Shown piece after piece: positions 35,687-45,306 of a stretch of 64,000 nt of DNA. Numbering within the stretch: the first letter of the stretch is position 1; the number at the start of each line of letters is the position of its first letter. The translations under genes were made by a program, and so were the position numbers. The notes beneath the pieces were generated by a model. The model was given only the letters and a program-made list of their open reading frames with translations. It ran no database searches and was not told where the DNA came from. The stretch is from the NCBI RefSeq assembly GCF_018336155.1, contig NZ_JAGYHF010000007.1, positions 124,001 through 188,000 on the forward strand. The letters are read 5' to 3'. Origin of the DNA: Pseudomonas rustica (GTDB lineage Bacteria; Pseudomonadota; Gammaproteobacteria; Pseudomonadales; Pseudomonadaceae).

Positions 35687-36508
35687 ATGAGCGAACTGGC
35701 GGAAAAGGTCCAACGGGATTTGGTTGAGGCCATCGATAACGATGACCTGGTTCTGCCAACGTTGCCGGAAGTGGCCCTGCAAATTCGCAAGGCTGCTGAA
35801 GATCCGGAAATCAGTGTCAGCGACCTGAGCAAAGTCATCGGTCGCGACACCGCGCTGTCGGCGCGCCTGATCAAAGTGGTCAACAGCCCGCTACTGCGCG
35901 CCGCGCAGGAAGTCACCGATCTGCACACCGCGATCACGCGGCTGGGCATCAACTACAGCAGCAACCTGGCGATCGGTCTGGTGATGGAGCAGATTTTCCA
36001 CGCCCGCTCCGAAGTGGTCGAACAGAAGATGCGCGAAGTCTGGCGCAGCAGTCTGGAAATCGCCGGGGTCAGCTACGCGCTGTGCCGCCGCTACACCCAG
36101 CTCAAGCCGGATCAGGCAGCGCTGGGCGGGCTGGTGCATCAGATTGGTGTGCTGCCGATTCTGACTTATGCCGAAGATCACTATGAGTTGCTGTCGGATC
36201 CGGTCAGCCTCAACCATGTGATCGACCGCATTCATCCGTTGCTCGGTGACAAATTGCTGCGGGTCTGGGAGTTTCCGGAACGGCTGGTGGAATTGCCGGG
36301 GCGTTATCAGGATTTCAAACGCGATTCGACGCAGATTGATTATGTCGATCTGGTGCAGGTGGCGAACTTGCATTGCCGTAAAGGCACCGACCATCCGTTT
36401 GCGCGGATTGATCTGGCGAGTGTGCCTGCGTTCAGGAAGTTGGGGATTGATCCGGAGAACAGAGCGCTGTGCGTGGATCTGGAAGAATCGCGGTCGATGT
36501 TTTACTGA
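35687..36508 (+). CDS. HDOD-domain protein
   Basis: Nearly all of the 273 residues form one HDOD domain. The opening LPTLPEVALQIRKAAEDPEI and VIGRDTALSARLIKVVNSPL are diagnostic, as are GLVHQIGVLPIL and HPLLGDKLLRVWEFP. The domain is a catalytically weak relative of HD hydrolases and is used in signalling and stress regulation. It follows ygfZ by 34 bp on the same strand. No partner domain is fused. Confidence 0.92.
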   Translation: MSELAEKVQRDLVEAIDNDDLVLPTLPEVALQIRKAAEDPEISVSDLSKVIGRDTALSARLIKVVNSPLLRAAQEVTDLHTAITRLGINYSSNLAIGLVMEQIFHARSEVVEQKMREVWRSSLEIAGVSYALCRRYTQLKPDQAALGGLVHQIGVLPILTYAEDHYELLSDPVSLNHVIDRIHPLLGDKLLRVWEFPERLVELPGRYQDFKRDSTQIDYVDLVQVANLHCRKGTDHPFARIDLASVPAFRKLGIDPENRALCVDLEESRSMFY

Positions 36509-36530
36509 TCTGAAACCTTGGTGAAGCCAT

Positions 36531-36590
36531 CGCGAGCAGGCTCACTCCTACAGGAGACCGCATTCCAATGTAGGAGTGAGCCTGCTCGCG
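36531..36590. repeat. Short REP palindrome (GTAGGAGTGAGCCTGCTCGCG class)
   Basis: CGCGAGCAGGCTCACTCCTAC and its complement are separated by 18 bp. It lies between the convergent HDOD and tctE genes and may terminate both. Confidence 0.88.
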
Positions 36591-36614
36591 AAGAGGCCAT
36601 CAAAGACGCCGCAA

Positions 36615-38000
36615 TCACCCGGCAACAAAACTCACCCGCACCTTCAACCCCGCCTGCTCGCCATCATGCAGACTGATCTGCGCCAGATGCGCCCGGCAAA
36701 TCTCGCCGACAATCGCCAGTCCCAACCCTGACCCGGCCACCTGCTGATTACGCCGGTAAAACCGTTCAAATACGCGATCACGCTCTTCCAGCGGAATCCC
36801 CGGCCCGTCGTCTTCAACCTCAAGCACTGCCGGCGCTGTCACGCGCAGAATCACATTGCCGCCCGGTGGTGTGTGCGCCAGAGCGTTGTCCACCAGATTG
36901 CTCAGCAACTCATTGAGCAACGTCGGCTCACCGCGCAACCACACCGGCTCGTCCGCTTCCAATGCCAACGCAACACCGCGTTTGTGCGCCAGCGGCGCCA
37001 TGGCCATGCCCAATTCACGGGCCAACTGGCTCAGGTCGAGTAACTGCGCGCCACCCTCGGCAATCGCCCGCGCGCCGTTTTCAACACGGGCCAGCGACAG
37101 CAACTGGTTGGCCAGATGCGTCAGACGATCGGTGCTTTGCGCTGAAGATTCCAACGTCGTGCGCCACGTCTCGGGCTCGTTCGAGCGCAGGCCCAATTCA
37201 AGCCTCGCCTTCAACGCGGCCAACGGTGTGCGCAACTCATGCGCGGCATCGGCAATGAACTGGGCCTGACGCTCGAACTGCACGCGCAACCGCTCGGTGA
37301 AATGGTTGAGCCCGCGCACCAACGGCCACAACTCATGCTGCACTTCCACCAGCGGCAATGGCCGCAAATCATCGGGCTGACGCTCTTCCACCGCCGTGCG
37401 CAGACGCTCCAGCGGGCGCAACGCCGCACTGACGGCGAACCAGACGAGCAGCAACGCGCCAATCGCCAACATGCCCAGACGCAGCAAAGTATCGGCGGCC
37501 AGACTGCGCGCCATGCTCACGCGCGCCTCGTCGGTTTCGGCGACACGGATTTCCGCCATGCCGTTCATGTTCGGTTCGGTAACGGCTTTCAGCAGGCTGA
37601 CCACGCGTACGTTTTGGCCTTTGTAGGTGGCGTTGTAAAAACGTGCCAGCGCCGGATAACTGTCAGTTCGAGGCGTGCCCGGTGGCGGGCCTGGCAGATT
37701 TTCGTAACCGGAAATCAGCTTCTGATGGATGTCGTTGACCTGATAATAAATGCGCCCGGCGCTGTCGTAGGCGAAGGTATCGAGGGCCACGTAAGGCACA
37801 TCGGCACTGAGGCTGCCATCGCGTTGCGACAACCCTGCGGCGATGGTGCGCGCCGAGGCCAGCAGCGTGCGGTCGTAGGCAGTGTCGGCGGCTTCACGAC
37901 CGTTCCAGTACGCGCTCAATCCGCTGGCGAGCATCAAAACCACCAGCAACAGAGCGAGGTTCCACAGCAACCGCCAGCGCAGGCTGCTGGGCTTATGCAT
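36615..38000 (-). CDS. tctE: Sensor histidine kinase TctE
   Basis: This 461-residue membrane kinase has helix 1 at residues 14-34, a periplasmic sensor domain to about 155 and helix 2 near 170-190. HAMP follows, then the H box (ADAAHELRTPLAALKARLELG), N box (LSNLVDNALAHT) and G boxes (DDGPGIP, GSGLGLAIV). It pairs with TctD, overlapping it by 8 bp. It probably senses extracellular tricarboxylates and controls the divergent opdH-tctCBA genes. The ATG at 38000 gives MHKPSSLRWRLLW, the family start. Confidence 0.92.
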   Translation of the reverse strand: MHKPSSLRWRLLWNLALLLVVLMLASGLSAYWNGREAADTAYDRTLLASARTIAAGLSQRDGSLSADVPYVALDTFAYDSAGRIYYQVNDIHQKLISGYENLPGPPPGTPRTDSYPALARFYNATYKGQNVRVVSLLKAVTEPNMNGMAEIRVAETDEARVSMARSLAADTLLRLGMLAIGALLLVWFAVSAALRPLERLRTAVEERQPDDLRPLPLVEVQHELWPLVRGLNHFTERLRVQFERQAQFIADAAHELRTPLAALKARLELGLRSNEPETWRTTLESSAQSTDRLTHLANQLLSLARVENGARAIAEGGAQLLDLSQLARELGMAMAPLAHKRGVALALEADEPVWLRGEPTLLNELLSNLVDNALAHTPPGGNVILRVTAPAVLEVEDDGPGIPLEERDRVFERFYRRNQQVAGSGLGLAIVGEICRAHLAQISLHDGEQAGLKVRVSFVAG

Positions 38001-38664
38001 CACGGCTTTCCAGCAGATAGCCGAGGCCACGGAAGGTGACGATCGCTACGGGTTGACCATCCAGTTTTTTGCGCAAGCGATGCACGTAGATTTCGATGGC
38101 GTCAGGGCTGGCTTCTTCGTCGAGACCGAACACCTGCGCGGCCAGTTGCTCCTTGCTCATCACGCGGCCCGGTCGGGCGATCAGCGCTTCCAGCACGGCT
38201 TGCTCGCGGGAGGTCAGCGTCAGCAATTCTTCGCCGAGGCTGAAGCGTCGCGTGTCGAGATCATAGGCCAGCACACCGCAGCGCTGCTGGCGTTCGCCGC
38301 CGAGCACACTGCGGCGCAACAAGGCTTTGACCCGCGCCTCCAGCTCTGTCAGTTCGAACGGTTTGGCGAGGTAATCGTCAGCGCCGAGATTGAGACCGTG
38401 CACGCGATCTTTCACATCACTGCGCGCGGTCAGCATCAGCACCGGCAGGTTTTTGCCGCGTGCGCGCAACCGCGCCAGCACTTCAAAACCGTCCATGCGC
38501 GGCAGGCCGACATCGAGGATCGCCACGGCGTATTCCTCGCTGCTCAAGGCCAGATCAGCGGCCACGCCATCGTGCAACACGTCCACGGTCAGACCGGTGC
38601 TCTTGAGCGCCTGGGCGACACTTTCCGCCAGTTGCAAATGGTCTTCGACGAGCAGGACACGCAT
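37993..38664 (-). CDS. tctD: Response regulator TctD (OmpR family)
   Basis: The 223 residues have a receiver domain with acidic residues in LLVEDH, phospho-Asp in AILDVGLPRMDG near 51, and Lys in LAKPFELTELEARV. A winged-helix DNA-binding domain (LTSREQAVLEALIARPGRVM, then YVHRLRKKLDG) follows. It is known to activate tricarboxylate uptake genes in relatives. It is divergent from opdH across a 236-bp region that contains three 11-bp direct repeats. Confidence 0.94.
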   Translation of the reverse strand: MRVLLVEDHLQLAESVAQALKSTGLTVDVLHDGVAADLALSSEEYAVAILDVGLPRMDGFEVLARLRARGKNLPVLMLTARSDVKDRVHGLNLGADDYLAKPFELTELEARVKALLRRSVLGGERQQRCGVLAYDLDTRRFSLGEELLTLTSREQAVLEALIARPGRVMSKEQLAAQVFGLDEEASPDAIEIYVHRLRKKLDGQPVAIVTFRGLGYLLESRDA

Positions 38665-38751
38665 GGATTTTTACCTCGTTCAGGGATGGCCGACGCCACT
38701 CTTTGCCGCGGAGTTTACAGCCGCAACCGCCGCTGTGAAGCCCGAAAACCG

Positions 38752-38784
38752 TGAAAGTCAGCTGAAAGGTTAGTGAAAGGTTAG
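38752..38784. promoter_or_regulatory. Candidate TctD binding site (three 11-bp direct repeats)
   Basis: TGAAAG starts at 38752, 38763 and 38774. The last two units are identical TGAAAGGTTAG; the first is TGAAAGTCAGC. One-turn direct repeats are how OmpR/PhoB-type regulators bind. The site lies between tctD and opdH. Confidence 0.55.
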
Positions 38785-38900
38785 CCGGTTAGAGTCGGCC
38801 CACGGACAGTCCCGACTGCCGTCGCTGCTGCCACACAGCGATACGAAAAACGCCACGAAGCGTTTTCGACCAATAAGAACAATAAACGGAGTACACCCGC

Positions 38901-40193
38901 ATGCCGTCCATGCAGCCTCAGGCATTCACGCCTGTTCGCCCTTCCCGTTTCAGCCACACCGCCCTCGCCAGTGCCGCCGCCCTTGCCGGTTTTTCGCCGC
39001 TGAGTTTTGCCGACTTCATTGAAGACAGCAGCGCCACCTTCGAAACCCGCAACATGTATTTCAACCGCGACTTCCGCGATGGCACCAGCGCCCAGCAATC
39101 CAAGCGTGACGAATGGGCCCAGGGTTTCATGCTCAATCTGCAATCGGGATACACCGATGGCACCGTTGGTTTTGGTGTCGACGCGCTGGGCATGCTCGGC
39201 GTCAAACTCGATTCCAGCCCGGATCGCACCGGCACCGGCCTGCTGCCGACCCACGATGACGGACGCGCGGCGGACGAATACTCCAAGCTCGGCCTGACCG
39301 GCAAAGTGAAAATCTCCGCCACCGAACTGAAAATCGGCAGCCTGATTCCTGAACTGCCGATTCTCAAACCGAACGACGGACGCATCCTGCCGCAGACCTT
39401 TGAAGGCGGTTTGCTGACCTCCAAAGAGATCAAAAACCTGACCTTCACCGGTGGCCGACTGGAGAAAGCCAAGGATCGCGACAGCACCGATTTCGAGGAC
39501 ATTGCCCTCAACAACAAGAACAGCCGTTTCGCCGGTACCGCTGCCGGCAAGCACTTCGACTTTGGCGGCGTCGATTACAAGTTCACCGACAAAATCACCG
39601 GCAGTTACCACTTCGCGCAACTCGACGAAGTCTACAACCAGCACTTCTTTGGACTCGTAGCGTCGCGGCCGATGGGCCCGGGCACGTTTGGCACGGATCT
39701 GCGTTTCGCCGTCAGTGATGATCAGGGCGCGGCCCGTGGTGGCGAGATCGACAACCGCTCGCTCAACGGTCTGGTCAGCTATGCGTTGAGCGGGCACAAG
39801 TTCAGCGCCGGTTATCAGCACATGTCCGGCGACAGCGCCTTTCCGTATGTCGATGGCAGCGACCCGTATCTGGTCAACTTCGTGCAGATCAACGACTTCG
39901 CCGGCGCGGAAGAACGCTCCTGGCAGGCACGTTACGACTTCGACTTCGCCAAACTCGGCATCCCCGGCCTGACCTTCATGAGCCGCTACTTGAGCGGTGA
40001 CAACATCAAGCTCAAGACCGGCGAGGAAGGCAAAGAGTGGGAGCGCAACACCGAGATCAAATATGTAGTACAAAGCGGCGCTTTGAAGGATGTCGCCGTG
40101 CGTTTGCGTAATGCCACTTACCGCTCCAACTACTCGGCTCGTGATGCGGATGAAGTGCGGTTGCTGGTGAGCTATAGCGTTGCTCTTTGGTAA
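38901..40193 (+). CDS. opdH: OprD-family porin, OpdH-like (tricarboxylate uptake)
   Basis: This 430-residue outer-membrane porin has an N-terminal signal region ending near ALAGFSPLSFA. The OprD start DFIEDSSATFETRNMYFNRD follows, with alternating beta strands to a C-terminal aromatic residue (VSYSVALW). Placement beside tctDE and tctCBA points to citrate/isocitrate/cis-aconitate entry, as for OpdH. GGAG precedes the ATG by 11 bp. Confidence 0.9.
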   Translation: MPSMQPQAFTPVRPSRFSHTALASAAALAGFSPLSFADFIEDSSATFETRNMYFNRDFRDGTSAQQSKRDEWAQGFMLNLQSGYTDGTVGFGVDALGMLGVKLDSSPDRTGTGLLPTHDDGRAADEYSKLGLTGKVKISATELKIGSLIPELPILKPNDGRILPQTFEGGLLTSKEIKNLTFTGGRLEKAKDRDSTDFEDIALNNKNSRFAGTAAGKHFDFGGVDYKFTDKITGSYHFAQLDEVYNQHFFGLVASRPMGPGTFGTDLRFAVSDDQGAARGGEIDNRSLNGLVSYALSGHKFSAGYQHMSGDSAFPYVDGSDPYLVNFVQINDFAGAEERSWQARYDFDFAKLGIPGLTFMSRYLSGDNIKLKTGEEGKEWERNTEIKYVVQSGALKDVAVRLRNATYRSNYSARDADEVRLLVSYSVALW

Positions 40194-40214
40194 TTGATTG
40201 AAATGCCTTGGCGC

Positions 40215-40261
40215 TGTGATCGGAAGATCAAAAGATCGCAGCCTTCGGCAGCTCCTACACA
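40215..40261. repeat. Solitary half-REP element
   Basis: This unpaired copy of GATCAAAAGATCGCAGCCTTCGGCAGCTCCTACA belongs to the class at 790-884. It lies in the opdH-tctC spacer. Confidence 0.7.
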
Positions 40262-40297
40262 AAAAGCCCTTACAACAAGAAATCTGTGGAGAGACCA

Positions 40298-41275
40298 ATG
40301 AATTTTTCACTGCGTAAAGTTGCTTTGGCGGCCGGCATGATGCTGGTGGCCGGGCAGTTGATGGCCGAACCGAAACGTCCGGAGTGTATCGCCCCGGCCT
40401 CGCCCGGCGGTGGTTTCGACCTGACCTGCAAACTGGTGCAGAGCGCACTGGTCAACCAGAAACTGCTGAGCAAACCGATGCGCGTGACCTACATGCCCGG
40501 CGGTGTCGGCGCGGTGGCGTACAACGCGGTGGTCGCTCAGCGTCCGGCCGATGCCGGCACGCTGGTCGCGTGGTCGAGCGGATCGTTGCTGAACCTGGCG
40601 CAAGGCAAGTTCGGGCGTTTCGATGAAACCAACGTGCGTTGGCTGGCAGCCGTCGGCACCAGCTACGGCGCCATCGCAGTGAAAAACGATTCGCCCTACA
40701 AGACTCTCGACGATCTCGTTCAAGCGCTGAAGAAAGATCCAGGCTCGGTGGTGATCGGTTCCGGCGGCACCGTCGGCAGCCAGGACTGGATGCAAACCGC
40801 GCTGATCGCCAAGGCAGCCGGGATCAACCCGCGTGAGTTGCGTTACGTCGCCCTCGAAGGTGGTGGCGAAATCGCTACCGCCCTGCTCGGCGGCCACATC
40901 CAGGTCGGCAGTACCGACATCTCCGACTCCATGCCGCACATTCAAAGTGGCGACATGCGTTTGCTCGCGGTGTTCTCCGACAAGCGTCTCGACGAGCCGG
41001 AAATGAAAGACATCCCGACCGCTCGCGAACAAGGCTACGACATCGTCTGGCCGGTGGTTCGCGGTTTCTACCTGGGGCCAAAAGTCAGCGACGAAGACTA
41101 CGCCTGGTGGAAAGACTCGTTCGACAAACTGCTGGCCTCCGACGAGTTCGCCAAGCTGCGCGATCAGCGTGAACTGTTCCCGTTCGCCATGACTGGCCCG
41201 GAGCTGGACACCTACGTGAAGAAGCAAGTTGCCGACTACAAAGTGCTGGCCAAAGAGTTCGGCCTGATCCAGTGA
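40298..41275 (+). CDS. tctC: Tricarboxylate-binding protein TctC
   Basis: This 325-residue periplasmic receptor of the tripartite tricarboxylate transporter has a signal peptide (VALAAGMMLVAGQLMA). The Bug-type ligand loops follow: IAPASPGGGFDLTCKL near residue 32 and VIGSGGTVGSQDW near 155. GGAGAG supports the ATG at 40298 rather than the GTG four codons earlier. tctB and tctA follow. Confidence 0.94.
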   Translation: MNFSLRKVALAAGMMLVAGQLMAEPKRPECIAPASPGGGFDLTCKLVQSALVNQKLLSKPMRVTYMPGGVGAVAYNAVVAQRPADAGTLVAWSSGSLLNLAQGKFGRFDETNVRWLAAVGTSYGAIAVKNDSPYKTLDDLVQALKKDPGSVVIGSGGTVGSQDWMQTALIAKAAGINPRELRYVALEGGGEIATALLGGHIQVGSTDISDSMPHIQSGDMRLLAVFSDKRLDEPEMKDIPTAREQGYDIVWPVVRGFYLGPKVSDEDYAWWKDSFDKLLASDEFAKLRDQRELFPFAMTGPELDTYVKKQVADYKVLAKEFGLIQ

Positions 41276-41331
41276 TCGCCTCTGTCTAGCGGCTGCGTTC
41301 CCGATTGCGGGGACGCGGCACAGGAGCTCCC

Positions 41332-41790
41332 ATGCTTATTCAACGCATTTTCGCCTCGGTGCTGTTGCTGGTCTGTGTCGGCCTGGCACTGATGGCGTGG
41401 CCGTACCAAGCGGCTTTTTCCTACGAACCGGTCGGCCCGCGCGCCTTCCCGCTGCTGATGCTCGGTCTGATGGGCGCGGCACTGTTGTACATGGTGTTTC
41501 GCCCGGCACCGATCAAACACAGCGAGGACGAGCCGCCACTGGATCGCGAAACCCTGACCAAGATTGCTATCTGCGTCGCCCTGCTGCTGGTGTTCGCCGG
41601 TCTGTTCGAACCGCTGGGTTTCATCCTCAGCAGCATCCTCATCGGCATTCCGATGGCGCGCCTGTATGGCGGTCGCTGGATGCCGAGCATCGTAGTCACC
41701 ACGCTGATGGCCATCGGTCTGTACCTGCTGTTCGACCGTGTGATGGACGTTCCGCTGCCCCTTGGCCTGCTCGACGTGCTGGAGAACTGA
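41332..41790 (+). CDS. tctB: Tricarboxylate transporter small subunit TctB
   Basis: This 152-residue membrane protein has four helices (IFASVLLLVCVGLALMAW; FPLLMLGLMGAALLYMVF and two more), the TctB layout. AGGAG lies before the ATG. It stops 1 bp before the tctA ATG. Confidence 0.93.
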   Translation: MLIQRIFASVLLLVCVGLALMAWPYQAAFSYEPVGPRAFPLLMLGLMGAALLYMVFRPAPIKHSEDEPPLDRETLTKIAICVALLLVFAGLFEPLGFILSSILIGIPMARLYGGRWMPSIVVTTLMAIGLYLLFDRVMDVPLPLGLLDVLEN

Positions 41791-41791
41791 T

Positions 41792-43306
41792 ATGGATACC
41801 CTCGGTTATTTGGGCCAAGGCTTCGGCGTCGCGCTGAGCCCGTACAACCTGGTCACCGCGCTGTGCGGCACGCTGATCGGCACTGTCGTTGGCTTGCTCC
41901 CGGGCCTCGGCCCGATCAATGGCGTGGCACTGCTGATCCCGATTGCCTTTGCTCTTGGTTTGCCGCCGGAATCGGCGCTGATCCTGTTGGCAGCGGTGTA
42001 TCTGGGCTGCGAATACGGCGGGCGGATCAGCTCTATTTTGCTGAATATTCCGGGCGAAGCATCGACCGTGATGACCACCCTCGACGGTTACCCGATGGCC
42101 CGCAAAGGTCTGGCCGGTGTAGCGCTGTCGTTGTCGGCGTGGAGTTCGTTCATCGGTGCATTTATCGCCACTTGCGGCATGGTGCTGTTCGCCCCGCTGC
42201 TGGCGAAATGGGCGATAGCCTTCGGCCCGGCGGAATACTTCGTGTTGATGGTGTTTGCGATTGTCTGTCTCGGCGGCATGGCCGGTGATCGACCGTTGAA
42301 AACCTTCATTGCGGCGTTGATCGGCCTGTTCCTGTCGAGTGTCGGCATCGACGCCAACAGCGGCGTTTACCGCTTCACCGGCGACAACATTCACCTCACC
42401 GACGGCATTCAATTTGTCGTGCTAGTGCTGGGCCTGTTCTCGATCAGTGAGATTCTGTTACTGCTGGAGAAAACCCATCGCGGCCAGGAAGCGGTGAAAG
42501 CCACCGGGCGGATGATGTTCAACTTCAAGGAAGCCTCGTCGGTGTTCGTGGTGAACATTCGTTGCGGCTTGCTTGGTTTCATCATGGGCGTGTTGCCGGG
42601 TGCTGGCGCGACGCTGGCCAGCGCCGTGGCGTACATGACCGAAAAACGCATCGCCGGTGCCAGCGGCAAATTCGGTCAGGGTGATGCCCGTGGCCTTGCC
42701 GCGCCGGAAACCGCCATCGGTGCGTCGGCTTGTGGTGCTTTGGTGCCGATGCTGACGTTGGGTGTGCCAGGTTCGGGCACCACGGCGGTGATGATCGGCG
42801 CCCTGTCGCTGTACAACATCACCCCGGGCCCGCTGCTGTTCCAGCAACAACCGGACATCGTCTGGGGCCTGATCGCCTCGTTGTTCATTGCCAACATCAT
42901 GCTGGTGATCCTCAACATCCCGATGATCCGCATCTTCACCCGCATCCTTGCCGTGCCGAACTGGGCACTGGTGCCGGTGATCGCGATCATCACCGGGATC
43001 GGCGTCTACGCGGTGCACGCCACTACGTTCGACCTGTTCCTGATGGTCGGCATCGGCATCTTCGGTTACATCCTGCGCAAGCTCGACTTCCCGTTGTCGC
43101 CGGTGTTGCTGGGCTTCATCCTCGGCGGTCTGATGGAGCAGAACCTGCGTCGTGCGTTGTCGATCTCTAATGGCGCGCTGGAGATCCTCTGGTCGAGCCC
43201 GATCACCTTCGGTGTCTGGGTGCTGACCGCGCTGATGCTGGCCTTCCCGCTGATCCGCATCTGGCGCAAACGTTCGGTCGCGCGTCGCGCCATCGCCGAT
43301 GTTTGA
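41792..43306 (+). CDS. tctA: Tricarboxylate transporter large subunit TctA
   Basis: This 504-residue permease has about 11-12 helices. The family signature LIGTVVGLLPGLGPINGVALLIP lies near residue 30, followed by RISSILLNIPGEAS and the second repeat GFIMGVLPGAGATLASAVAY. It carries the Na+-coupled translocation path. The last 8 bp overlap the following AbrB-like gene. Confidence 0.95.
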   Translation: MDTLGYLGQGFGVALSPYNLVTALCGTLIGTVVGLLPGLGPINGVALLIPIAFALGLPPESALILLAAVYLGCEYGGRISSILLNIPGEASTVMTTLDGYPMARKGLAGVALSLSAWSSFIGAFIATCGMVLFAPLLAKWAIAFGPAEYFVLMVFAIVCLGGMAGDRPLKTFIAALIGLFLSSVGIDANSGVYRFTGDNIHLTDGIQFVVLVLGLFSISEILLLLEKTHRGQEAVKATGRMMFNFKEASSVFVVNIRCGLLGFIMGVLPGAGATLASAVAYMTEKRIAGASGKFGQGDARGLAAPETAIGASACGALVPMLTLGVPGSGTTAVMIGALSLYNITPGPLLFQQQPDIVWGLIASLFIANIMLVILNIPMIRIFTRILAVPNWALVPVIAIITGIGVYAVHATTFDLFLMVGIGIFGYILRKLDFPLSPVLLGFILGGLMEQNLRRALSISNGALEILWSSPITFGVWVLTALMLAFPLIRIWRKRSVARRAIADV

Positions 43307-44333
43307 TCGCGCCTCACTGAAATCCTGGTGGGGAACCCCGCTGGTCGGTCTGCTCGGCGGTTACCTCGCCAGCCAGATCGGCTGGCCACTGCCATGGATG
43401 GTCGGCTCGTTGCTGGCGATCATCCTCGTGCGCTGCCTGACACCGTGGCAGCTCACCGAGATTCCTGGCGGCCGCAAGTGCGGCCAGTGGATCGTCGGGA
43501 TTGGCATTGGGCTGCACTTCACCCCGGTGGTGATGGAGCAGGTGCTCAGTCATTTCGGCTTGATCTTCTTCGGTGCGCTGGTCACCAGTGTGTCGGCGGT
43601 GGTTGGCGTGTGGTTGATGCGCCGCACCGGTGAGGATCGCGCCACGGCGTTTTTCTCGAGTATGCCCGGCGGTTCCGGCGAGATGGTCAATCTCGGCGCG
43701 CGCAATGGCGCGATGCTTAGCCATGTGGCGGCGGGGCAAAGTTTGCGGGTGTTGGTGGTGGTGCTGTGCGTGCCGGCGGCGTTCAAGTATTTGCTCGGCG
43801 ACGGCAACCCGATTTCTCACGCTGGCAGCGTCGATTGGCGCTGGCTGGCGATTTTGTTTCCGGCGGGCGCTTTGCTCGCTTGGCTTTGGCAGCGTTTGCG
43901 CCAACCCAATCCGTGGTTGTTCGGGCCGTTGCTGGTGAGTGCGACGGTCAGCATTGCCTGGGATTTGCACATCGGTTTGCCGGATGGTGGCAGTCAGATT
44001 GGCCAGTGGTTGATTGGTAGTGGCTTGGGTTGCCACTTCAACCGGCAGTTCTTCCGGCGTGCGCCTTCATTCATGGGGCGGACGTTGATTGGCACGGCGC
44101 TGACCATGTTGATCGCCACACTGGCGGCGTTAGGGTTGAGTGCGCTGACGCATCTGGATCTGCGTTCGCTGACGCTGGGCATGATGCCGGGCGGGATTGC
44201 CGAGATGAGTCTGACGGCGGAAACATTGCAATTGTCGGTGCCGTTGGTGACAGCGATGCAGGTGATGCGGTTGTTGTTTGTGCTGTTTCTGGCGGAGCCG
44301 TTGTTCAAGTACTGGAATCGTAGTCCCGAATAA
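43299..44333 (+). CDS. AbrB-family membrane protein in tct operon
   Basis: This 344-residue membrane protein has about nine helices arranged as two similar halves. Each half holds a motif of the type PWMVGSLLAIIL / MPGGSGEM and MPGGIAEMSL, typical of the AbrB duplication (PF05145) family. Some members were wrongly named ammonia monooxygenase. It overlaps tctA by 8 bp and so is cotranslated. A transport-accessory role is an inference from position only. Confidence 0.88.
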   Translation: MFDRASLKSWWGTPLVGLLGGYLASQIGWPLPWMVGSLLAIILVRCLTPWQLTEIPGGRKCGQWIVGIGIGLHFTPVVMEQVLSHFGLIFFGALVTSVSAVVGVWLMRRTGEDRATAFFSSMPGGSGEMVNLGARNGAMLSHVAAGQSLRVLVVVLCVPAAFKYLLGDGNPISHAGSVDWRWLAILFPAGALLAWLWQRLRQPNPWLFGPLLVSATVSIAWDLHIGLPDGGSQIGQWLIGSGLGCHFNRQFFRRAPSFMGRTLIGTALTMLIATLAALGLSALTHLDLRSLTLGMMPGGIAEMSLTAETLQLSVPLVTAMQVMRLLFVLFLAEPLFKYWNRSPE

Positions 44334-44373
44334 AACCGCGTCGCCCTTTTCGCGAGCAGGCTCACTCCTACAT

Positions 44374-44474
44374 GATCGTTCCCACGCTCTGCGTGGGAAT
44401 GCAGCCCGGGACGCTCCGCGTCCCAAGCGGACGCAGAGCGTCCATTGAGGCATTCCCACGCAGAGCGTGGGAAC
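44374..44474. repeat. Compound palindrome (GTTCCCACGCTCTGCGTGGG class)
   Basis: Outer arms ATCGTTCCCACGCTCTGCG and the complement enclose an inner pair GGGACGCTCCGCGTCC / GGACGCAGAGCGTCC. Each arm is itself a hairpin. A half REP (TTCGCGAGCAGGCTCACTCC) sits just before at 44348. It lies between the convergent AbrB-like and ung genes. Confidence 0.85.
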
Positions 44475-44478
44475 GAGA

Positions 44479-45174
44479 TTACGCGACAGGCGGCAAACGC
44501 CACTCAATCGGCGTTTCGCCATTCTGCTCAAGAAACTTGTTCGTCCGGCTAAAGTGCCCGCAACCCAAAAACCCGCGATAAGCCGACAACGGCGACGGAT
44601 GCACCGACGTCAGCACCAAGTGCTTGGTCGCGTCGATCAGCTTCTGCTTGCTCTGCGCATGGGCGCCCCAGAGCATGAACACCAGATGCGGCTGGCGCTC
44701 GCTGACCAGTTCAATGATCCGGTCAGTGAAAAACTGCCAGCCCTTGTCCTTGTGCGCATTGGCGTTGGCGCGTTCGACGGTCATGGTGGTGTTGATCATC
44801 AACACGCCCTGATCGGCCCAGCTCTGCAGGTAGCCATGAGTGGGAATATCGATGTTCAGGTCGCGTTTCAACTCTTTATAGATGTTGACCAGCGACGGCG
44901 GCGCCGGCACGCCCGGTTGCACCGAGAAGCACAGGCCATGGGCCTGACCCGGGCCGTGATACGGATCCTGGCCAAGGATCACCACCTTCACTTTTTCCAG
45001 CGGCGTCGAGTTCAAGGCATTGAAAATCATCGGCCCCGGCGGGTAGATTTCTTTGCCGGCCGCCCGCTCCTGCTGCAGAAAATTGCGCAACTCTGTCATG
45101 TAGGGCTGGTCGAACTCAGCACGCAGTGCCTCCTTCCAGCTCGGTTCGAGTTTGATACGGTCGTCAGCAGTCAT
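44479..45174 (-). CDS. ung: Uracil-DNA glycosylase
   Basis: This family 1 enzyme removes uracil from DNA. It has about 231 residues. Motifs are the catalytic Asp loop [20 protein letters not shown] near 60 and the Leu-intercalation loop [17 protein letters not shown] near 185, with [10 protein letters not shown] between. The start is ATG 45174 or 45180; both have weak sites. Confidence 0.96.
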   Translation of the reverse strand: MTADDRIKLEPSWKEALRAEFDQPYMTELRNFLQQERAAGKEIYPPGPMIFNALNSTPLEKVKVVILGQDPYHGPGQAHGLCFSVQPGVPAPPSLVNIYKELKRDLNIDIPTHGYLQSWADQGVLMINTTMTVERANANAHKDKGWQFFTDRIIELVSERQPHLVFMLWGAHAQSKQKLIDATKHLVLTSVHPSPLSAYRGFLGCGHFSRTNKFLEQNGETPIEWRLPPVA

Positions 45175-45306
45175 GGTCATACCCGGCAAAAACAGTGGGG
45201 CGAACCCTAGGAAAGCCGACCACGCTTGTCAATTGATCTGACGCAGATCCGGCACTTTCCCCCACAACGATCATACTGATCGTTCAAATTCCCGATCGAG
45301 GTCACG

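Noticed and set aside
38781..40448. Minus-strand open frame of 555 codons opposite opdH
   Set aside because: opdH is a clear OprD-type porin on the plus strand; the antisense frame also crosses the tctC start region and has no domain.
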